Below are positions 33,052 to 42,593 of a stretch of DNA of 64,000 nt, in pieces. The DNA comes from Paenibacillus sp. HWE-109. GTDB lineage: Bacteria > Bacillota > Bacilli > Paenibacillales > NBRC-103111. The stretch covers positions 3,658,001-3,722,000 of the forward strand of contig NZ_CP091881.1 in assembly GCF_022163125.1 (NCBI RefSeq). The letters are read 5' to 3'. The notes below the pieces were generated by a model. That model was given only the letters and a program-made list of their open reading frames with translations, was not told the origin of the DNA and ran no database searches. The stretch's first letter is position 1; every line of letters starts with the position of its first letter. Both the position numbers and the translations under genes were made by a program.

Positions 33052-33475
33052 CCTCTCTGAGTAAAATAACGTCGCAACCAGATTCCAGCCATTGCAGCCA
33101 CAACTGCTTCCATTTTGCCTCAGGAGACAGCTTGTCCGAACTGTCCTCGATGGCCTTCACCAAATCCCAAGCTTCCTGACGCCCAAGGAGACGGTCCAGA
33201 AAGGCTTCAGCACAATGAGACAAGTGATAAGGATTACCGTTGAAGACAACATCTCCAGCGTCCGACAAATCGAGCTCTACGAGGTCTGATCCACATACGT
33301 CCTCATCATCACTCAGTAGGAGGCTAGCTTTATACATAGGCAGCAGCCTCGGATGCTTCTCATGTGCTTTGGCTCGGAGAACCTCCAAGTCAGTAAACGG
33401 CGTGCACGCCATGCGATCAGCCCCTAAGACCAAAGGAGAATAACTCTTAATCGGCGTTAACCAAAATCGTGTCAT
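33041..33475 (-). CDS. Hypothetical protein, 144 residues
   Basis: Soluble acidic protein, no signal peptide. It begins MTRFWLTPIKSYSPL and has a central region rich in Asp/Leu (DVCGSDLVELDLSD) that may form strands, then helices. GGAGG lies 5 bases before the ATG, a strong ribosome site. It follows the ylaH-like gene by 24 bases and overlaps the next gene by 11, so the three may form one unit. Family not recognised. Confidence 0.65.
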   Translation of the reverse strand: MTRFWLTPIKSYSPLVLGADRMACTPFTDLEVLRAKAHEKHPRLLPMYKASLLLSDDEDVCGSDLVELDLSDAGDVVFNGNPYHLSHCAEAFLDRLLGRQEAWDLVKAIEDSSDKLSPEAKWKQLWLQWLESGCDVILLREDGV

Positions 33476-33499
33476 ATATGCCTCCAGGACTAGAATGGA

Positions 33500-33784
33500 T
33501 TACGTAGGTCGATTCCCGCTTCTTTTCTCAAAAAAGTATCGAATCCGCACTAGAAACATCAATGAAATGGCAACTGTTAAGCAAAGAACGATCGGCAAAC
33601 CAACTAATTGAAAACCAAGCAGCATAATAGAACCAATAGCCATCAATACATAAATTAACGCAGTCTTGAGAATTGGCAATTTGCGTGTACGGAAAACTTT
33701 GTTATACACATAGGACATGAATATAAAGATTAACAAATACGTGATGTAAATGTGATTGCCAAACCATTCGTTTATTACGCTCAC
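33500..33784 (-). CDS. ylaH: YlaH-like small membrane protein
   Basis: Membrane protein of 94 residues with three hydrophobic segments (about 12-27, 38-58 and 60-78) and a basic C-terminus. Size, topology and position directly downstream of typA match YlaH of Bacillus, whose function is unknown. Translation starts with GTG at 33784 after GGAG. It lies beyond the typA terminator and so has a separate start of transcription or depends on read-through. Confidence 0.75.
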   Translation of the reverse strand: MSVINEWFGNHIYITYLLIFIFMSYVYNKVFRTRKLPILKTALIYVLMAIGSIMLLGFQLVGLPIVLCLTVAISLMFLVRIRYFFEKRSGNRPT

Positions 33785-33844
33785 CGAACATACACTCCGT
33801 TTCTTGAGATAGTTAGAATTAACCTTTATTATCGCTTATTCGCC

Positions 33845-33887
33845 CAAAAAAATAAAGGGAAATGCAGCACAATGGCTGACATTTCCC
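33845..33887 (-). terminator. Rho-independent terminator of typA
   Basis: On the minus strand GGGGAAATG pairs with CATTTCCC, with inner CAGC/GCTG pairing, and is followed by TTTATTTTTTT. It starts about 20 bases after the typA stop. Confidence 0.85.
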
Positions 33888-33908
33888 CTATTAAGAAAAC
33901 TTTGTGAA

Positions 33909-35750
33909 TTATACGTTTGCTTCCGCTGTTTTGCGGTGTTTTTCCGCACGTTCGCGCTCGCTTTTGTTCAGAATCTTTTTACGGATACGAACCGATTTTG
34001 GTGTGATTTCACAATACTCATCATCATTCAAATACTCTAGCGCTTGCTCCAAAGAGTACGTACGAGGAGTTTTCATTTTGACTGTTTCTTCTTTGTTCGC
34101 GGAACGAATGTTGTTAACCGCTTTTTCTTTACAAATATTTACGATGATATCATTGTCACGCGTGTGCTCGCCAACAACCATTCCTTCGTAAACTTCTGTT
34201 TGCGGATGAACGAACAGAATACCGCGATCTTCGACGGAAAGAATTCCGTATAGTGTGGAAACACCGGATTCACTGGATACAAGCACACCCTCATGACGTC
34301 CACCAACACCTGCTCCTTGGTATGGACCGTAGCTGTCAAAAGCATGGTTCATAATTCCGTAGCCGCGTGTAAGCGTCAAGAAGTTCGTTCTGTAACCGAT
34401 CAAGCCACGCGCTGGAATCAAGAATTCCAAACGAACGTTGCCGCTGCCGTTGTTGATCATGTTCACCATTTCGGCTTTGCGTGAACCTAAGCTCTCCATA
34501 ACGGAACCCATGCTGTCTTCCGGTACGTCGATAATTAGGCGCTCGATTGGCTCCATTTTTTGACCATCGATTTGACGAATGATAACTTCCGGTTTGGAAA
34601 CTTGCAATTCGAAACCTTCGCGACGCATGTTTTCAATCAAAATACCTAAGTGAAGCTCACCGCGGCCTGATACAACGAACGCATCCGGGCTATCTGTATC
34701 TTCAACGCGCAAGCTTACATCTGTTTCCAACTCTTTGTACAAACGCTCACGAATTTTACGGGAAGTTACCCATTTGCCTTCGCGGCCTGCAAAAGGAGAG
34801 TTGTTTACGATAAACGTCATTTGTAGCGTTGGCTCATCAATTTTCAGTACTGGCAATGCTTCTGGATTTGCAGGATCTGCTACCGTTTCACCGATATTGA
34901 TATCTTTGATGCCGGCAATCGCGATGATGTCGCCTGCTGCCGCTTCTTCGATCTCAATCCGTTTCAAGCCTGTGAAACCGAAAAGCTTCTCGATTCTAGC
35001 TTGCTTTTGTCCGCCTTCACGCGTCATAACTGCAACCGTTTGGCCTTGACGAATTTTACCGCGGTTCACACGGCCTACGCCGATACGACCCAAGTATTCA
35101 TTGTAATCCATCAATGTAACAAGGAATTGCAGCGGTTGTTCAACATCTTCTGTAGGAGCTGGGATGTGGCTGACAATCGTTTCATAAATGGCTTCCATGT
35201 TGGAATCTTGCTTCTCTGCATCAAGACTTGAAGTCCCTTGAAGAGCAGAAGCATAAACCACGTGGAAATCAAGCTGCTCGTCAGTTGCACCAAGCTCGAT
35301 GAACAAGTCAAGAACTTCATCCACAACTTCTTGAGGACGGGCGTTAGGACGGTCAATTTTGTTAACAACGACAACTGGAGACAGGTTGCTCTCCAGAGCT
35401 TTACGCAGAACGAACTTCGTTTGCGGCATTGTGCCTTCAAAAGCATCAACAACCAACAATACGCCGTCTACCATTTTCATGATACGCTCAACTTCTCCGC
35501 CAAAGTCGGCATGTCCAGGTGTATCTACAATGTTAATCAAGTAATCTTTATAGTTAATCGCCGTATTTTTCGCAAGAATGGTAATACCGCGTTCTCTCTC
35601 TAGATCGTTGGAATCCATTGCTCTTTCTTGAATAGCCTCGTTATCGCGGAAAGTTCCGGATTGTTGAAGCAATTTATCTACGAGTGTTGTTTTGCCGTGG
35701 TCAACGTGTGCGATAATCGCAATATTGCGTATCTTGTCTCTTGCGTGCAT
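33909..35750 (-). CDS. typA: Translational GTPase TypA/BipA
   Basis: Ribosome-binding GTPase of 613 residues related to EF-G, involved in ribosome assembly and stress adaptation, notably at low temperature. The G1 loop AHVDHGKTT lies near 14-22, switch I RERGITI near 51-57, G3 DTPGHAD near 74-80 and G4 NKID near 128-131; the C-terminal domain ends with a basic region. The ATG at 35750 is chosen because GAGAGGG lies 10 bases upstream; a TTG three codons earlier is too close to that site. A strong promoter and a leader hairpin precede it. Confidence 0.95.
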   Translation of the reverse strand: MHARDKIRNIAIIAHVDHGKTTLVDKLLQQSGTFRDNEAIQERAMDSNDLERERGITILAKNTAINYKDYLINIVDTPGHADFGGEVERIMKMVDGVLLVVDAFEGTMPQTKFVLRKALESNLSPVVVVNKIDRPNARPQEVVDEVLDLFIELGATDEQLDFHVVYASALQGTSSLDAEKQDSNMEAIYETIVSHIPAPTEDVEQPLQFLVTLMDYNEYLGRIGVGRVNRGKIRQGQTVAVMTREGGQKQARIEKLFGFTGLKRIEIEEAAAGDIIAIAGIKDINIGETVADPANPEALPVLKIDEPTLQMTFIVNNSPFAGREGKWVTSRKIRERLYKELETDVSLRVEDTDSPDAFVVSGRGELHLGILIENMRREGFELQVSKPEVIIRQIDGQKMEPIERLIIDVPEDSMGSVMESLGSRKAEMVNMINNGSGNVRLEFLIPARGLIGYRTNFLTLTRGYGIMNHAFDSYGPYQGAGVGGRHEGVLVSSESGVSTLYGILSVEDRGILFVHPQTEVYEGMVVGEHTRDNDIIVNICKEKAVNNIRSANKEETVKMKTPRTYSLEQALEYLNDDEYCEITPKSVRIRKKILNKSERERAEKHRKTAEANV

Positions 35751-35799
35751 GAATGTCAAACCCTCTCTACCCTATAATTTTCGTCTCTGTTCATAAAAC

Positions 35800-35826
35800 A
35801 AGCGTCGGACATAAGCGCCGACGCTT
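35800..35826 (-). terminator. GC-rich hairpin in the typA leader / after the upstream membrane gene
   Basis: AAGCGTCGG (35800-35808) and CCGACGCTT (35818-35826) form a perfect 9-base stem with a 9-base loop, followed on the minus strand by TTGTTTTATG. It can serve as terminator for the gene at 35915, but it also lies only about 7 bases after the predicted typA start of transcription, so it would sit at the 5' end of the typA message and could stabilise or attenuate it. Confidence 0.65.
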
Positions 35827-35839
35827 GACATTTACACTT

Positions 35840-35868
35840 ATTATACGCAGTTTATCGACATTATGCAA
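35840..35868 (-). promoter_or_regulatory. Sigma-A type promoter of typA
   Basis: On the minus strand TTGCAT (35863-35868) and a perfect TATAAT (35840-35845) are 17 bases apart. The predicted start is near 35833, giving a leader of about 83 bases that begins with the hairpin at 35800-35826. Confidence 0.75.
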
Positions 35869-35914
35869 GATAAAAGCCAGCCAAATTAAAACTTTTACAT
35901 TACGTTGACACTTG

Positions 35915-36397
35915 CTACCACACATTTCGCCGTCGGATTATCATAGCAACGCCTGCCAGAACAAGGATCAAAGCGATTACATAGATTCCTAAATGAAGCA
36001 GCAAAGTGAGCCCAAAACAAACCGCTGAAATGATTCCCAGTACCATGGCGCCAATCAAAACTCCCCGGTCGCTTCCGCGATCAAATAAGTGAAGTTCGTA
36101 TAAACCGACAGCCACGCCCAAAATGAATCCAGGCCATAGATAACTCATGGAGCCCCATCCGAACACATTGCAATAGAAGAACATGAGTGCATAAGTCGTT
36201 AAAATGCCGCCTGGCACGAGTACGCCGACAGGCAACGTCCGGTTGAAGAACAGGAAATGAAACAGAAGCCCCGGAATGAGCAATACGAGAGGCCAAAAAA
36301 AGGATAGCACAAAATGGAAAAAACCGAGTTTCCCCAGCAATAGAACGACGGCCAGGCCAATTAACAGGATACCGATGGAGTAGCTATTTCTAGCCAA
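35915..36397 (-). CDS. Membrane protein with LiaI/LiaF-type hydrophobic region
   Basis: Membrane protein of 160 residues with about six hydrophobic segments arranged in pairs. The pattern ILLIGLAVVLLLGKLGFF...WPLVLLIPGL at the N-terminus is the LiaI/LiaF-like (DUF5668) transmembrane motif. The soluble C-terminal domain of LiaF is absent, so it may be only a membrane module. The start is set at TTG 36397 because AGGGGGG lies 6 bases before it; the open frame continues 24 codons upstream without a ribosome site. It is 99 bases downstream of the VWA operon end and may be read from it. Confidence 0.6.
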   Translation of the reverse strand: MARNSYSIGILLIGLAVVLLLGKLGFFHFVLSFFWPLVLLIPGLLFHFLFFNRTLPVGVLVPGGILTTYALMFFYCNVFGWGSMSYLWPGFILGVAVGLYELHLFDRGSDRGVLIGAMVLGIISAVCFGLTLLLHLGIYVIALILVLAGVAMIIRRRNVW

Positions 36398-36496
36398 ACA
36401 AATCCCCCCTAATTCACTTGTCAATAGGGCATCCACATTCGACACCCTTCTACAAATAGTGTATCGCACCTGATCAGAAATTGCTAGCGTATTGCG

Positions 36497-39334
36497 CTAT
36501 TTCCGTCCCCGCCGTTTGGCTTCCAGCAAACGGCTCATGCCGTCAGGCGGCGCTGCTGGCTCCGCCGCCGCCACGGGAGCCGCAGCCTGCGTCGGCGGCT
36601 CCTCGGGAATGAGCCGCGGCTTCACCGCCGCGGCCTCGTTCCGCTGCAGCTTGTGCTCCGCAAGCTGCTTGCGCTCCCGCAGACGCGCCATCGGCGTCTG
36701 CGCTTGGGTCAGCGGGCTCGCCGGAGCGGCTGCCCGCCTGCTGAACGCCCGGACCCACAGGCCGGGCGGCAGCGACAAGCGACGCGCTGCGATGTCCAGC
36801 AGCAGCAGCGCGAGCGCTGCCATCAGCAAGTACGCGCGGATGGGGGTCAATCGCTTCTGCGGCGCAGCAGCGTAAGCAAAGGCCATCTCCGGATGCTCCA
36901 GAGAGAGCATCCGGCCGCCGGTAAGCTCAGCAAGCTGCTGCAGCTTAACGAGTCCTTGACCGTCCGTGATCCGATATTCCGGAGAATAGGGGATCACGAA
37001 CCCTGTCGTCGAGCTGCCGACGACCCGCTTCTCTGCATTGGCTTCGCCGTTTGAAGCAAGCAGCTCGATTTTGCTCAAATAAACGCCAGACTTATCCACA
37101 GGCAGTTGAGCTGAATAACTGCCTGGCGCCGTGGAAGTGAAAGCGACTTCCTGTTTATTTAGAGATTCATCCGTAACATTCACTCTTAACTCCTCTTGGG
37201 TTGCAGAGTCGCTCCATTCTTGATTCCCACTTGTCGCCTGCAGGAGCAGCTCATTGCCTTTCAACTGCGTGCGAAGCTCAATCGGCGATGCTTCAAATTG
37301 CGGAAACGTCCATTTGATCATGGAAGTCAGCATGTGGGTAAATCCCGGCCAAGTCACCCAGTTCGCTGACCACGCGCCTGTTGCATCACTCGTCCAGGCG
37401 ACAGAGCGGCCGGAGCCGTACTGCCATCTAGCCAGGATGGGGTCAGGCTCGGAACTGGCAAGAATAACTTCAGCCGCTTCTTTGGATGTTGTCGCAATAT
37501 AACCATTCAGCACGGGAAGCCCCTGACCCAGAAAGCTGCTCCAATCGGATCCGCCCGTCACTGCTGGCACAAACGGTTGATTCACCACATAGGTCCGCGA
37601 GATCAAGACCGCTTCCCGACTGAAAATGGCCGGTATTGTCGTTTGATCAACCGCCGCGTAGTATCTTCCCTTGGCTAGTTCAGCCAAATGGCTGAGCAGC
37701 GCTTGATCGGCATCTGTGCCAATAGCCACAGTGGACATGGTGATCTGCTCCTTCTGCATTTGCTCGGTCAGCGCTTCATAGCTTTGAGTTGTAGACGATT
37801 GTCCGTCCGTGAGCAGAATTATATGCTTGCGCTGCGCATCAATTTGCGAAAGTTTGGCGTAGGCTTCCTCCACAGCCGTGTAAATTTCCGTACCGCCATC
37901 TGCCGGGATCGCATTAATCTTTTGAATGATACTGGCTTTGTCTGTCAATTTCTGAGGTTCTACGAACCAATGCGGCACCCCATCAAAACCAAGTACACCC
38001 AGTGTATCCTTATCTCTCAGCAAATCAACGGTGCGTGACGCGGCTTCTTGGGCCAGTTTCATTTTGTCGCCGGACATGCTGCCCGATTTGTCCATCACGA
38101 GTACAATGCCCAATGACGGAATCTCCCTTTTCCCCCGAAGGTCCATGTACACAGGCAGCGCTCGTTCAATCGGTGTTTTGAAATATCCCCCCAAGCCGTA
38201 GCTGTTATCTCCCCCCAGCATCACGAGTCCAACACTGTAATCGCGAACGGCTTGCTCGATCATCTCCATTTTGATCTGCGGAATTTGGGTGGCCGCTACA
38301 TTATTTAGGATAATGCTCTGATAACCCGCATATGCGGCAAAATCATTGGAAAGAAGCTCGGGTACGATCGTTTCATAAGGAATAAGCGCCGATTGCAAAG
38401 CTCCTTCCACATTTTTGGAAATGCCAGCGGTCCCTTCTACAATAAGGACTTTCGGCGGTCCTTGGACGCTGCTGAAGCCATAGTGCGTATTATTGGCAGA
38501 CTGTTCATCACCTTCCAGGTAAATCTCGGCCCGATATCGATGAAAGCCCGGTTCTTTGGCTAATGATTGGAAGGCAAATCGATTCTCGCCTTTATTCAGT
38601 TGAACGGACTGTGCCGTCATCTCCCGATTGTCTTCAAATACCCGCAATTGCGCAGGAGCCGAAGCCGTGGATCTTATAACAACTTCAACCGTATAGGCTT
38701 CTGCTTGATACAGTTTCTCAGGCAGCCGTACCGCCTCAATTGCAGCATCTCGCCGATCTTTGCCGGCCAAGGGAACCACATCTACACGGATTCCACGATC
38801 GCGCAATAGTTTGCCTTGACTTAGCAGCTCTCCCACATTTTCTTCGCCGTCTGACATGAGGATGATTCGTCCCGCGTTACCGCCAGGCAGAAGTCCCGCT
38901 GCCAACTGCAAGCCCGAGGCTACATTGGAAAACTGTGGATTCGATTTTGCAGTCATTTGAAAACCATCCAGCGGTCTGCTGTCTACAGGCTTCTCAATGG
39001 AAGCCTGCAAAGCCATAGAGACGACCCCAGCTTCGTCTTTCTCGGAGGCTCGCGCTTTCGCTGCCGCTTGAAGCCAAGCCGCTTCATTCCCATCTTGCTT
39101 GACGCTATCCGAGCGGTCAACAGCAAACACGATGGTTTTGTGATGCAGTTCTGTCGTCAGCTGCGGTCCTGCAAGCGCAAGTACGAGAAGCAGCAGCACG
39201 GAGGTTCGGAGAGAGATAGCCAGCTTTTTACGAGCTCCCTGGAGCCTGCGCAAACTTATCCACAACCAGCCTATGTAGATAGGCAAGAGCAGCAGCAGCC
39301 CCATAACGGGCCAATGATCAACCAGAATTCCCAC
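36497..39334 (-). CDS. Membrane protein with two VWA domains and a GATase1-like domain
   Basis: Membrane protein of 945 residues. Two N-terminal membrane segments (about 8-27 and 43-58) are followed by a first VWA domain with metal site DRSDS at 73-77, a linker, a GATase1-like alpha/beta domain (about 294-395, LIVEGTAGISKNV), a second VWA domain with DKSGSM at 415-420, and a beta-rich region; a last membrane segment lies near 845-860 before a very Ala/Glu/Arg-rich tail. VWA domains bind partners through a Mg ion. GTG start at 39334 after GGGAGG; it overlaps the preceding gene by 17 bases. The tail (about 36540-36860) is strikingly GC-rich. Role: partner of the MoxR/DUF58 proteins (inference). 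Confidence 0.8.
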   Translation of the reverse strand: MGILVDHWPVMGLLLLLPIYIGWLWISLRRLQGARKKLAISLRTSVLLLLVLALAGPQLTTELHHKTIVFAVDRSDSVKQDGNEAAWLQAAAKARASEKDEAGVVSMALQASIEKPVDSRPLDGFQMTAKSNPQFSNVASGLQLAAGLLPGGNAGRIILMSDGEENVGELLSQGKLLRDRGIRVDVVPLAGKDRRDAAIEAVRLPEKLYQAEAYTVEVVIRSTASAPAQLRVFEDNREMTAQSVQLNKGENRFAFQSLAKEPGFHRYRAEIYLEGDEQSANNTHYGFSSVQGPPKVLIVEGTAGISKNVEGALQSALIPYETIVPELLSNDFAAYAGYQSIILNNVAATQIPQIKMEMIEQAVRDYSVGLVMLGGDNSYGLGGYFKTPIERALPVYMDLRGKREIPSLGIVLVMDKSGSMSGDKMKLAQEAASRTVDLLRDKDTLGVLGFDGVPHWFVEPQKLTDKASIIQKINAIPADGGTEIYTAVEEAYAKLSQIDAQRKHIILLTDGQSSTTQSYEALTEQMQKEQITMSTVAIGTDADQALLSHLAELAKGRYYAAVDQTTIPAIFSREAVLISRTYVVNQPFVPAVTGGSDWSSFLGQGLPVLNGYIATTSKEAAEVILASSEPDPILARWQYGSGRSVAWTSDATGAWSANWVTWPGFTHMLTSMIKWTFPQFEASPIELRTQLKGNELLLQATSGNQEWSDSATQEELRVNVTDESLNKQEVAFTSTAPGSYSAQLPVDKSGVYLSKIELLASNGEANAEKRVVGSSTTGFVIPYSPEYRITDGQGLVKLQQLAELTGGRMLSLEHPEMAFAYAAAPQKRLTPIRAYLLMAALALLLLDIAARRLSLPPGLWVRAFSRRAAAPASPLTQAQTPMARLRERKQLAEHKLQRNEAAAVKPRLIPEEPPTQAAAPVAAAEPAAPPDGMSRLLEAKRRGRK

Positions 39335-41246
39335 GTCGATACACCTCCCATTCGAGCACCATCAACACCAGCAAGGCCATAATAAGCCAAGGAATAAGAT
39401 CAATGAAGTCAAGCACTGTTTCACGAGTTGCAGCATTCTCGGCTTTGCTTGCCTGTAAAGCAATCCTATTCAATTGATTTTCTTCACTGGCCTTATTGTT
39501 GGATTCACTAGCGTCCATGACGACAGCTAACTTGCGAACTTGCAATTCTTCACCTGCCGCTCCATACTCAGCGAATTCATACAAACCAGGCAAGCTCGGT
39601 ACCTTTTGAACAGGGGCTAAGGCTTCCTTCGAACGTTCTGCTGCCTGCTCCTCGCCATTGTTCCTATCCGTCTTCCACACCGCTTTCATCGTTTCAGGGT
39701 GAAAGGCCATTTCTATTCGTTCATCGGCTGTGACACGTCCCAGATTGCCACCTTGTTGTTCCGTCAACCAGGACACGGCATTTTGCACCATCACCGGAAA
39801 TTCAGAACGCAGCGGAAAGTCCGAGTGTTCCAGTGAAAAGGCAAACCTCAGCTTGGTGCGTCCGTTTTCGGAACCTGCCAGCACCAATGGGAAGTCTTTG
39901 GCCGAAATGATCGCTTTTTCCCATGGCCTTGGCTGTCTTTGCTGCGCCTGCACAATATGGACATCCTGCAAATGCAAATACCGCGTTACCGGATGCTCGA
40001 TAACGGAAAAATCAGCAACATTCGGCGTTGCATCCGAAGATTCAGCAGTGGATGCAAACTGCCAAATTGGTTTGGACTTAAGCAATTGCTGCCATTTAGC
40101 TGACTTAAGATCTGTTTCCTCGATCCCGTCCAGAACAATCAAATCTGGCGTAACATTAGCCGGCGCCGGATACAGCCCGTCTTTGTCCTTTTGAATTTGC
40201 AGCACATCTGCCTTGGCTAAAACGAGCGCTTTTTGCAGAAATAAATTGCCTTCGCCAACATAAGCGATCTGGATTCTGCCTGTTCCTTCCGGGAAAGCGT
40301 AAGCCGCATTATCCGCTTCAAGGGCATCAGGTGCATCCAATTGGATCTGGTAAACCTGTGCAGCCGGCAAATTCTCAAGATACAGTGATTTTTGTTCTCC
40401 TGCCTTGAGCGCCAAAGATTCCGTACGAATCTCGGACATATCCGTCGATAGTTTTGTTTTAACCGTGACAGGCGTTGTCCCCCAATTCTTCAAAACCGCA
40501 ACAGCACGGAATTGTTCGCCATTCTGGTTGCCTTTTACGCCAAATTGGGTAATGGCCACATTCGCCATATCAACATCCACACGCGCTCCATTGGTTACGG
40601 ATACGCCTGGCTCCTGGATACGAACAGGAATAGCAAATGATATGCCATCCAGGTTGTCCGTCCATTGACGATCCGTATAGATGCGTACCTCACCATCCTT
40701 CTCTTCACGGGTTAAGGCAGAGGCCAACGAGATCGCTTCTTGTGCATGCGTATGTCCATAAAATGGCGAAACCCGCTGCAAGGCCGCCTCGAGTGCAGCA
40801 ATATCTGCCGTTCGCTGCACTAGCAATTCTGGCTGATCCTTCATAACCAGCAAAGAATAGCTGCTTCCCTTTGCTTCTTTTCGCGCATAATCAAGAATAG
40901 CTTGTTTTGCAGCTTCCAATCTTGTTCCCTGCTCCAAGCGCGTTTGCATGCTGGCTGAGGCATCGACGACGAAGAAGATATGCGCCTTTGCCTTTTGCTG
41001 ACCTTGCACAAATGGCTGCATGATAGCAAGGATCAGCAGGATTGCTGCTATAAGTTGAAGGAATAGCAGAAGATGTCTGCGCAGCCGCTGCCATGGCTTG
41101 TTGGCTTCCTGTTCTCGGAGAATTCGCCGCCACAGCATATGGCTGGATACCTCGGTATCCTGATATTGACGTTTCAGCATATACAGCAGCAGGATAACCG
41201 GAATTGAAAGCGAGAACCATAGTCCGCTTAAGGTTGCGAATTGCAT
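39318..41246 (-). CDS. BatA-type VWA membrane protein
   Basis: Protein of 642 residues with the BatA N-terminal region: a membrane segment at about 8-23, SSHMLWRRIL, a second segment at about 58-78, then a VWA domain with the metal site DASAS at 95-99. A long beta-rich extracytoplasmic part follows; a final membrane segment lies near 613-630. BatA-like proteins occur with MoxR ATPases and DUF58 proteins in envelope complexes of unknown detail. RBS AAGGAG precedes ATG. In the operon order it should directly follow the DUF58 gene, but an opposite-strand MFS gene lies between, so it needs its own promoter. Confidence 0.82.
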   Translation of the reverse strand: MQFATLSGLWFSLSIPVILLLYMLKRQYQDTEVSSHMLWRRILREQEANKPWQRLRRHLLLFLQLIAAILLILAIMQPFVQGQQKAKAHIFFVVDASASMQTRLEQGTRLEAAKQAILDYARKEAKGSSYSLLVMKDQPELLVQRTADIAALEAALQRVSPFYGHTHAQEAISLASALTREEKDGEVRIYTDRQWTDNLDGISFAIPVRIQEPGVSVTNGARVDVDMANVAITQFGVKGNQNGEQFRAVAVLKNWGTTPVTVKTKLSTDMSEIRTESLALKAGEQKSLYLENLPAAQVYQIQLDAPDALEADNAAYAFPEGTGRIQIAYVGEGNLFLQKALVLAKADVLQIQKDKDGLYPAPANVTPDLIVLDGIEETDLKSAKWQQLLKSKPIWQFASTAESSDATPNVADFSVIEHPVTRYLHLQDVHIVQAQQRQPRPWEKAIISAKDFPLVLAGSENGRTKLRFAFSLEHSDFPLRSEFPVMVQNAVSWLTEQQGGNLGRVTADERIEMAFHPETMKAVWKTDRNNGEEQAAERSKEALAPVQKVPSLPGLYEFAEYGAAGEELQVRKLAVVMDASESNNKASEENQLNRIALQASKAENAATRETVLDFIDLIPWLIMALLVLMVLEWEVYRRGNSG

Positions 41247-41384
41247 GAGTACTCTCCTTTCTGGCCGTGATGGGAAGTTCCCTTATATCTTGCGTTCATT
41301 GTCTTCATCTTGGGCATACTACTTCGCGTAGACTTGTTTTTCCCTTGTCTAACAACTTTGCTTATGAACAACATCGGAGGTATC

Positions 41385-42593
41385 ATGGCGCCAATATCTA
41401 AACAAGACAAGAAACAAAAACCCTTATGGACCAAAGCTTTTCTAATTACATCCTTATCCAATCTATTGCTCTTCTTTAGTTTTCAGATGCTCATCCCAAC
41501 CATCCCGACCCATGTATCTGAGCTAGGAGGAAACGACGTTCAGGTCGGTTTAGTCATTGGCGTTTTTACGATTTCTTCGTTGTTGACCCGGCCTTTCGCC
41601 GGTCGAGCGCTCGATTTGCTGGGGAGAAAACATGTCCTGCTTGTCGGCCTTGCGATCTGTGCCTTAACGATTGCCGGATACTCCTATATGGCCGCCATTG
41701 CCCTCATTCTTGCGGCCCGCTTCGTGCATGGCATTGGTTGGGGCATGTCCACGACCTCACTCGGCACGGTCATCGCCGATATTATTCCGCCTGAGCGGCG
41801 AGGTGAAGGCATGGGTTATTATGGTCTTTCGAATACGTTTGCCATGGCTCTGGCGCCGTTGACAGGTCTATGGATTATGAGTACGTACGGTTTCCCTCGC
41901 GTGCTGCTTATCTCCACGATTCTTGCCCTGCTATCTTTGTTTAGTTCTTTATTTATTACGTATAACAAACCTCAGCCTCTCGAAAAGTCGGCTCAACCGC
42001 CAAAACTCATAGATCGGTTATGGGAACGATCGTCTCTGCTTCCTTCTGCTCTCTTGCTCTGTACAGCCATTTGTTACGGAGGCATTGTGACCTTCATAAC
42101 CTTGTTTGGCCATGAAGCCGGCATTTCGAATGTAGGTTGGTTTTTCTTGTGCAACGCGTCAATGGTGCTGCTTATTCGGCCGATTACCGGCATCCTTTTT
42201 GATCGAAAAGGACCAGCTTGGGTGCTTTTTCCCGGTGCACTCTTCACGATTGCCGGACTGCTCCTGCTATCTTATGCGCATTCCGAATTAAGTCTCGCCA
42301 TCTCTGCGCTTTGCTATGGTGTCGGCTTCGGATCCTTGCAGCCTGCCTTGCAAGCGTGGACGATCGCACGTGCCGAACCCAGCCGCCGAGGCGCAGCCAA
42401 TGGCACCTTCTTCTCCGCCAATGACCTTGGCATCGGCCTTGGAGCTATGGCTCTGGGAGCTATTGCGACCAGCAGCGGGAGCTATGCCTTTATGTATCGT
42501 TGTTCCACCGTTCTTATCATCATCTTCATCCTGATTTACGGATGGTGTTTCTGGCAAGCCCGGCGCAGCACCTTGCAATTCGCTCACAAATGA
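41385..42593 (+). CDS. MFS family efflux-type transporter
   Basis: Major facilitator protein of about 402 residues with twelve hydrophobic segments. The loop 2-3 motif A reads GRALDLLGRKH near 72-82, the hallmark of MFS drug/proton antiporters; a matching FDRKGPAW motif lies in the second half. The ATG at 41385 is chosen because GGAGG lies 4 bases upstream. It is the only plus-strand gene inside the minus-strand VWA/MoxR cluster and separates the DUF58 gene from the BatA gene, which suggests later insertion. Substrate unknown. Confidence 0.85.
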   Translation: MAPISKQDKKQKPLWTKAFLITSLSNLLLFFSFQMLIPTIPTHVSELGGNDVQVGLVIGVFTISSLLTRPFAGRALDLLGRKHVLLVGLAICALTIAGYSYMAAIALILAARFVHGIGWGMSTTSLGTVIADIIPPERRGEGMGYYGLSNTFAMALAPLTGLWIMSTYGFPRVLLISTILALLSLFSSLFITYNKPQPLEKSAQPPKLIDRLWERSSLLPSALLLCTAICYGGIVTFITLFGHEAGISNVGWFFLCNASMVLLIRPITGILFDRKGPAWVLFPGALFTIAGLLLLSYAHSELSLAISALCYGVGFGSLQPALQAWTIARAEPSRRGAANGTFFSANDLGIGLGAMALGAIATSSGSYAFMYRCSTVLIIIFILIYGWCFWQARRSTLQFAHK

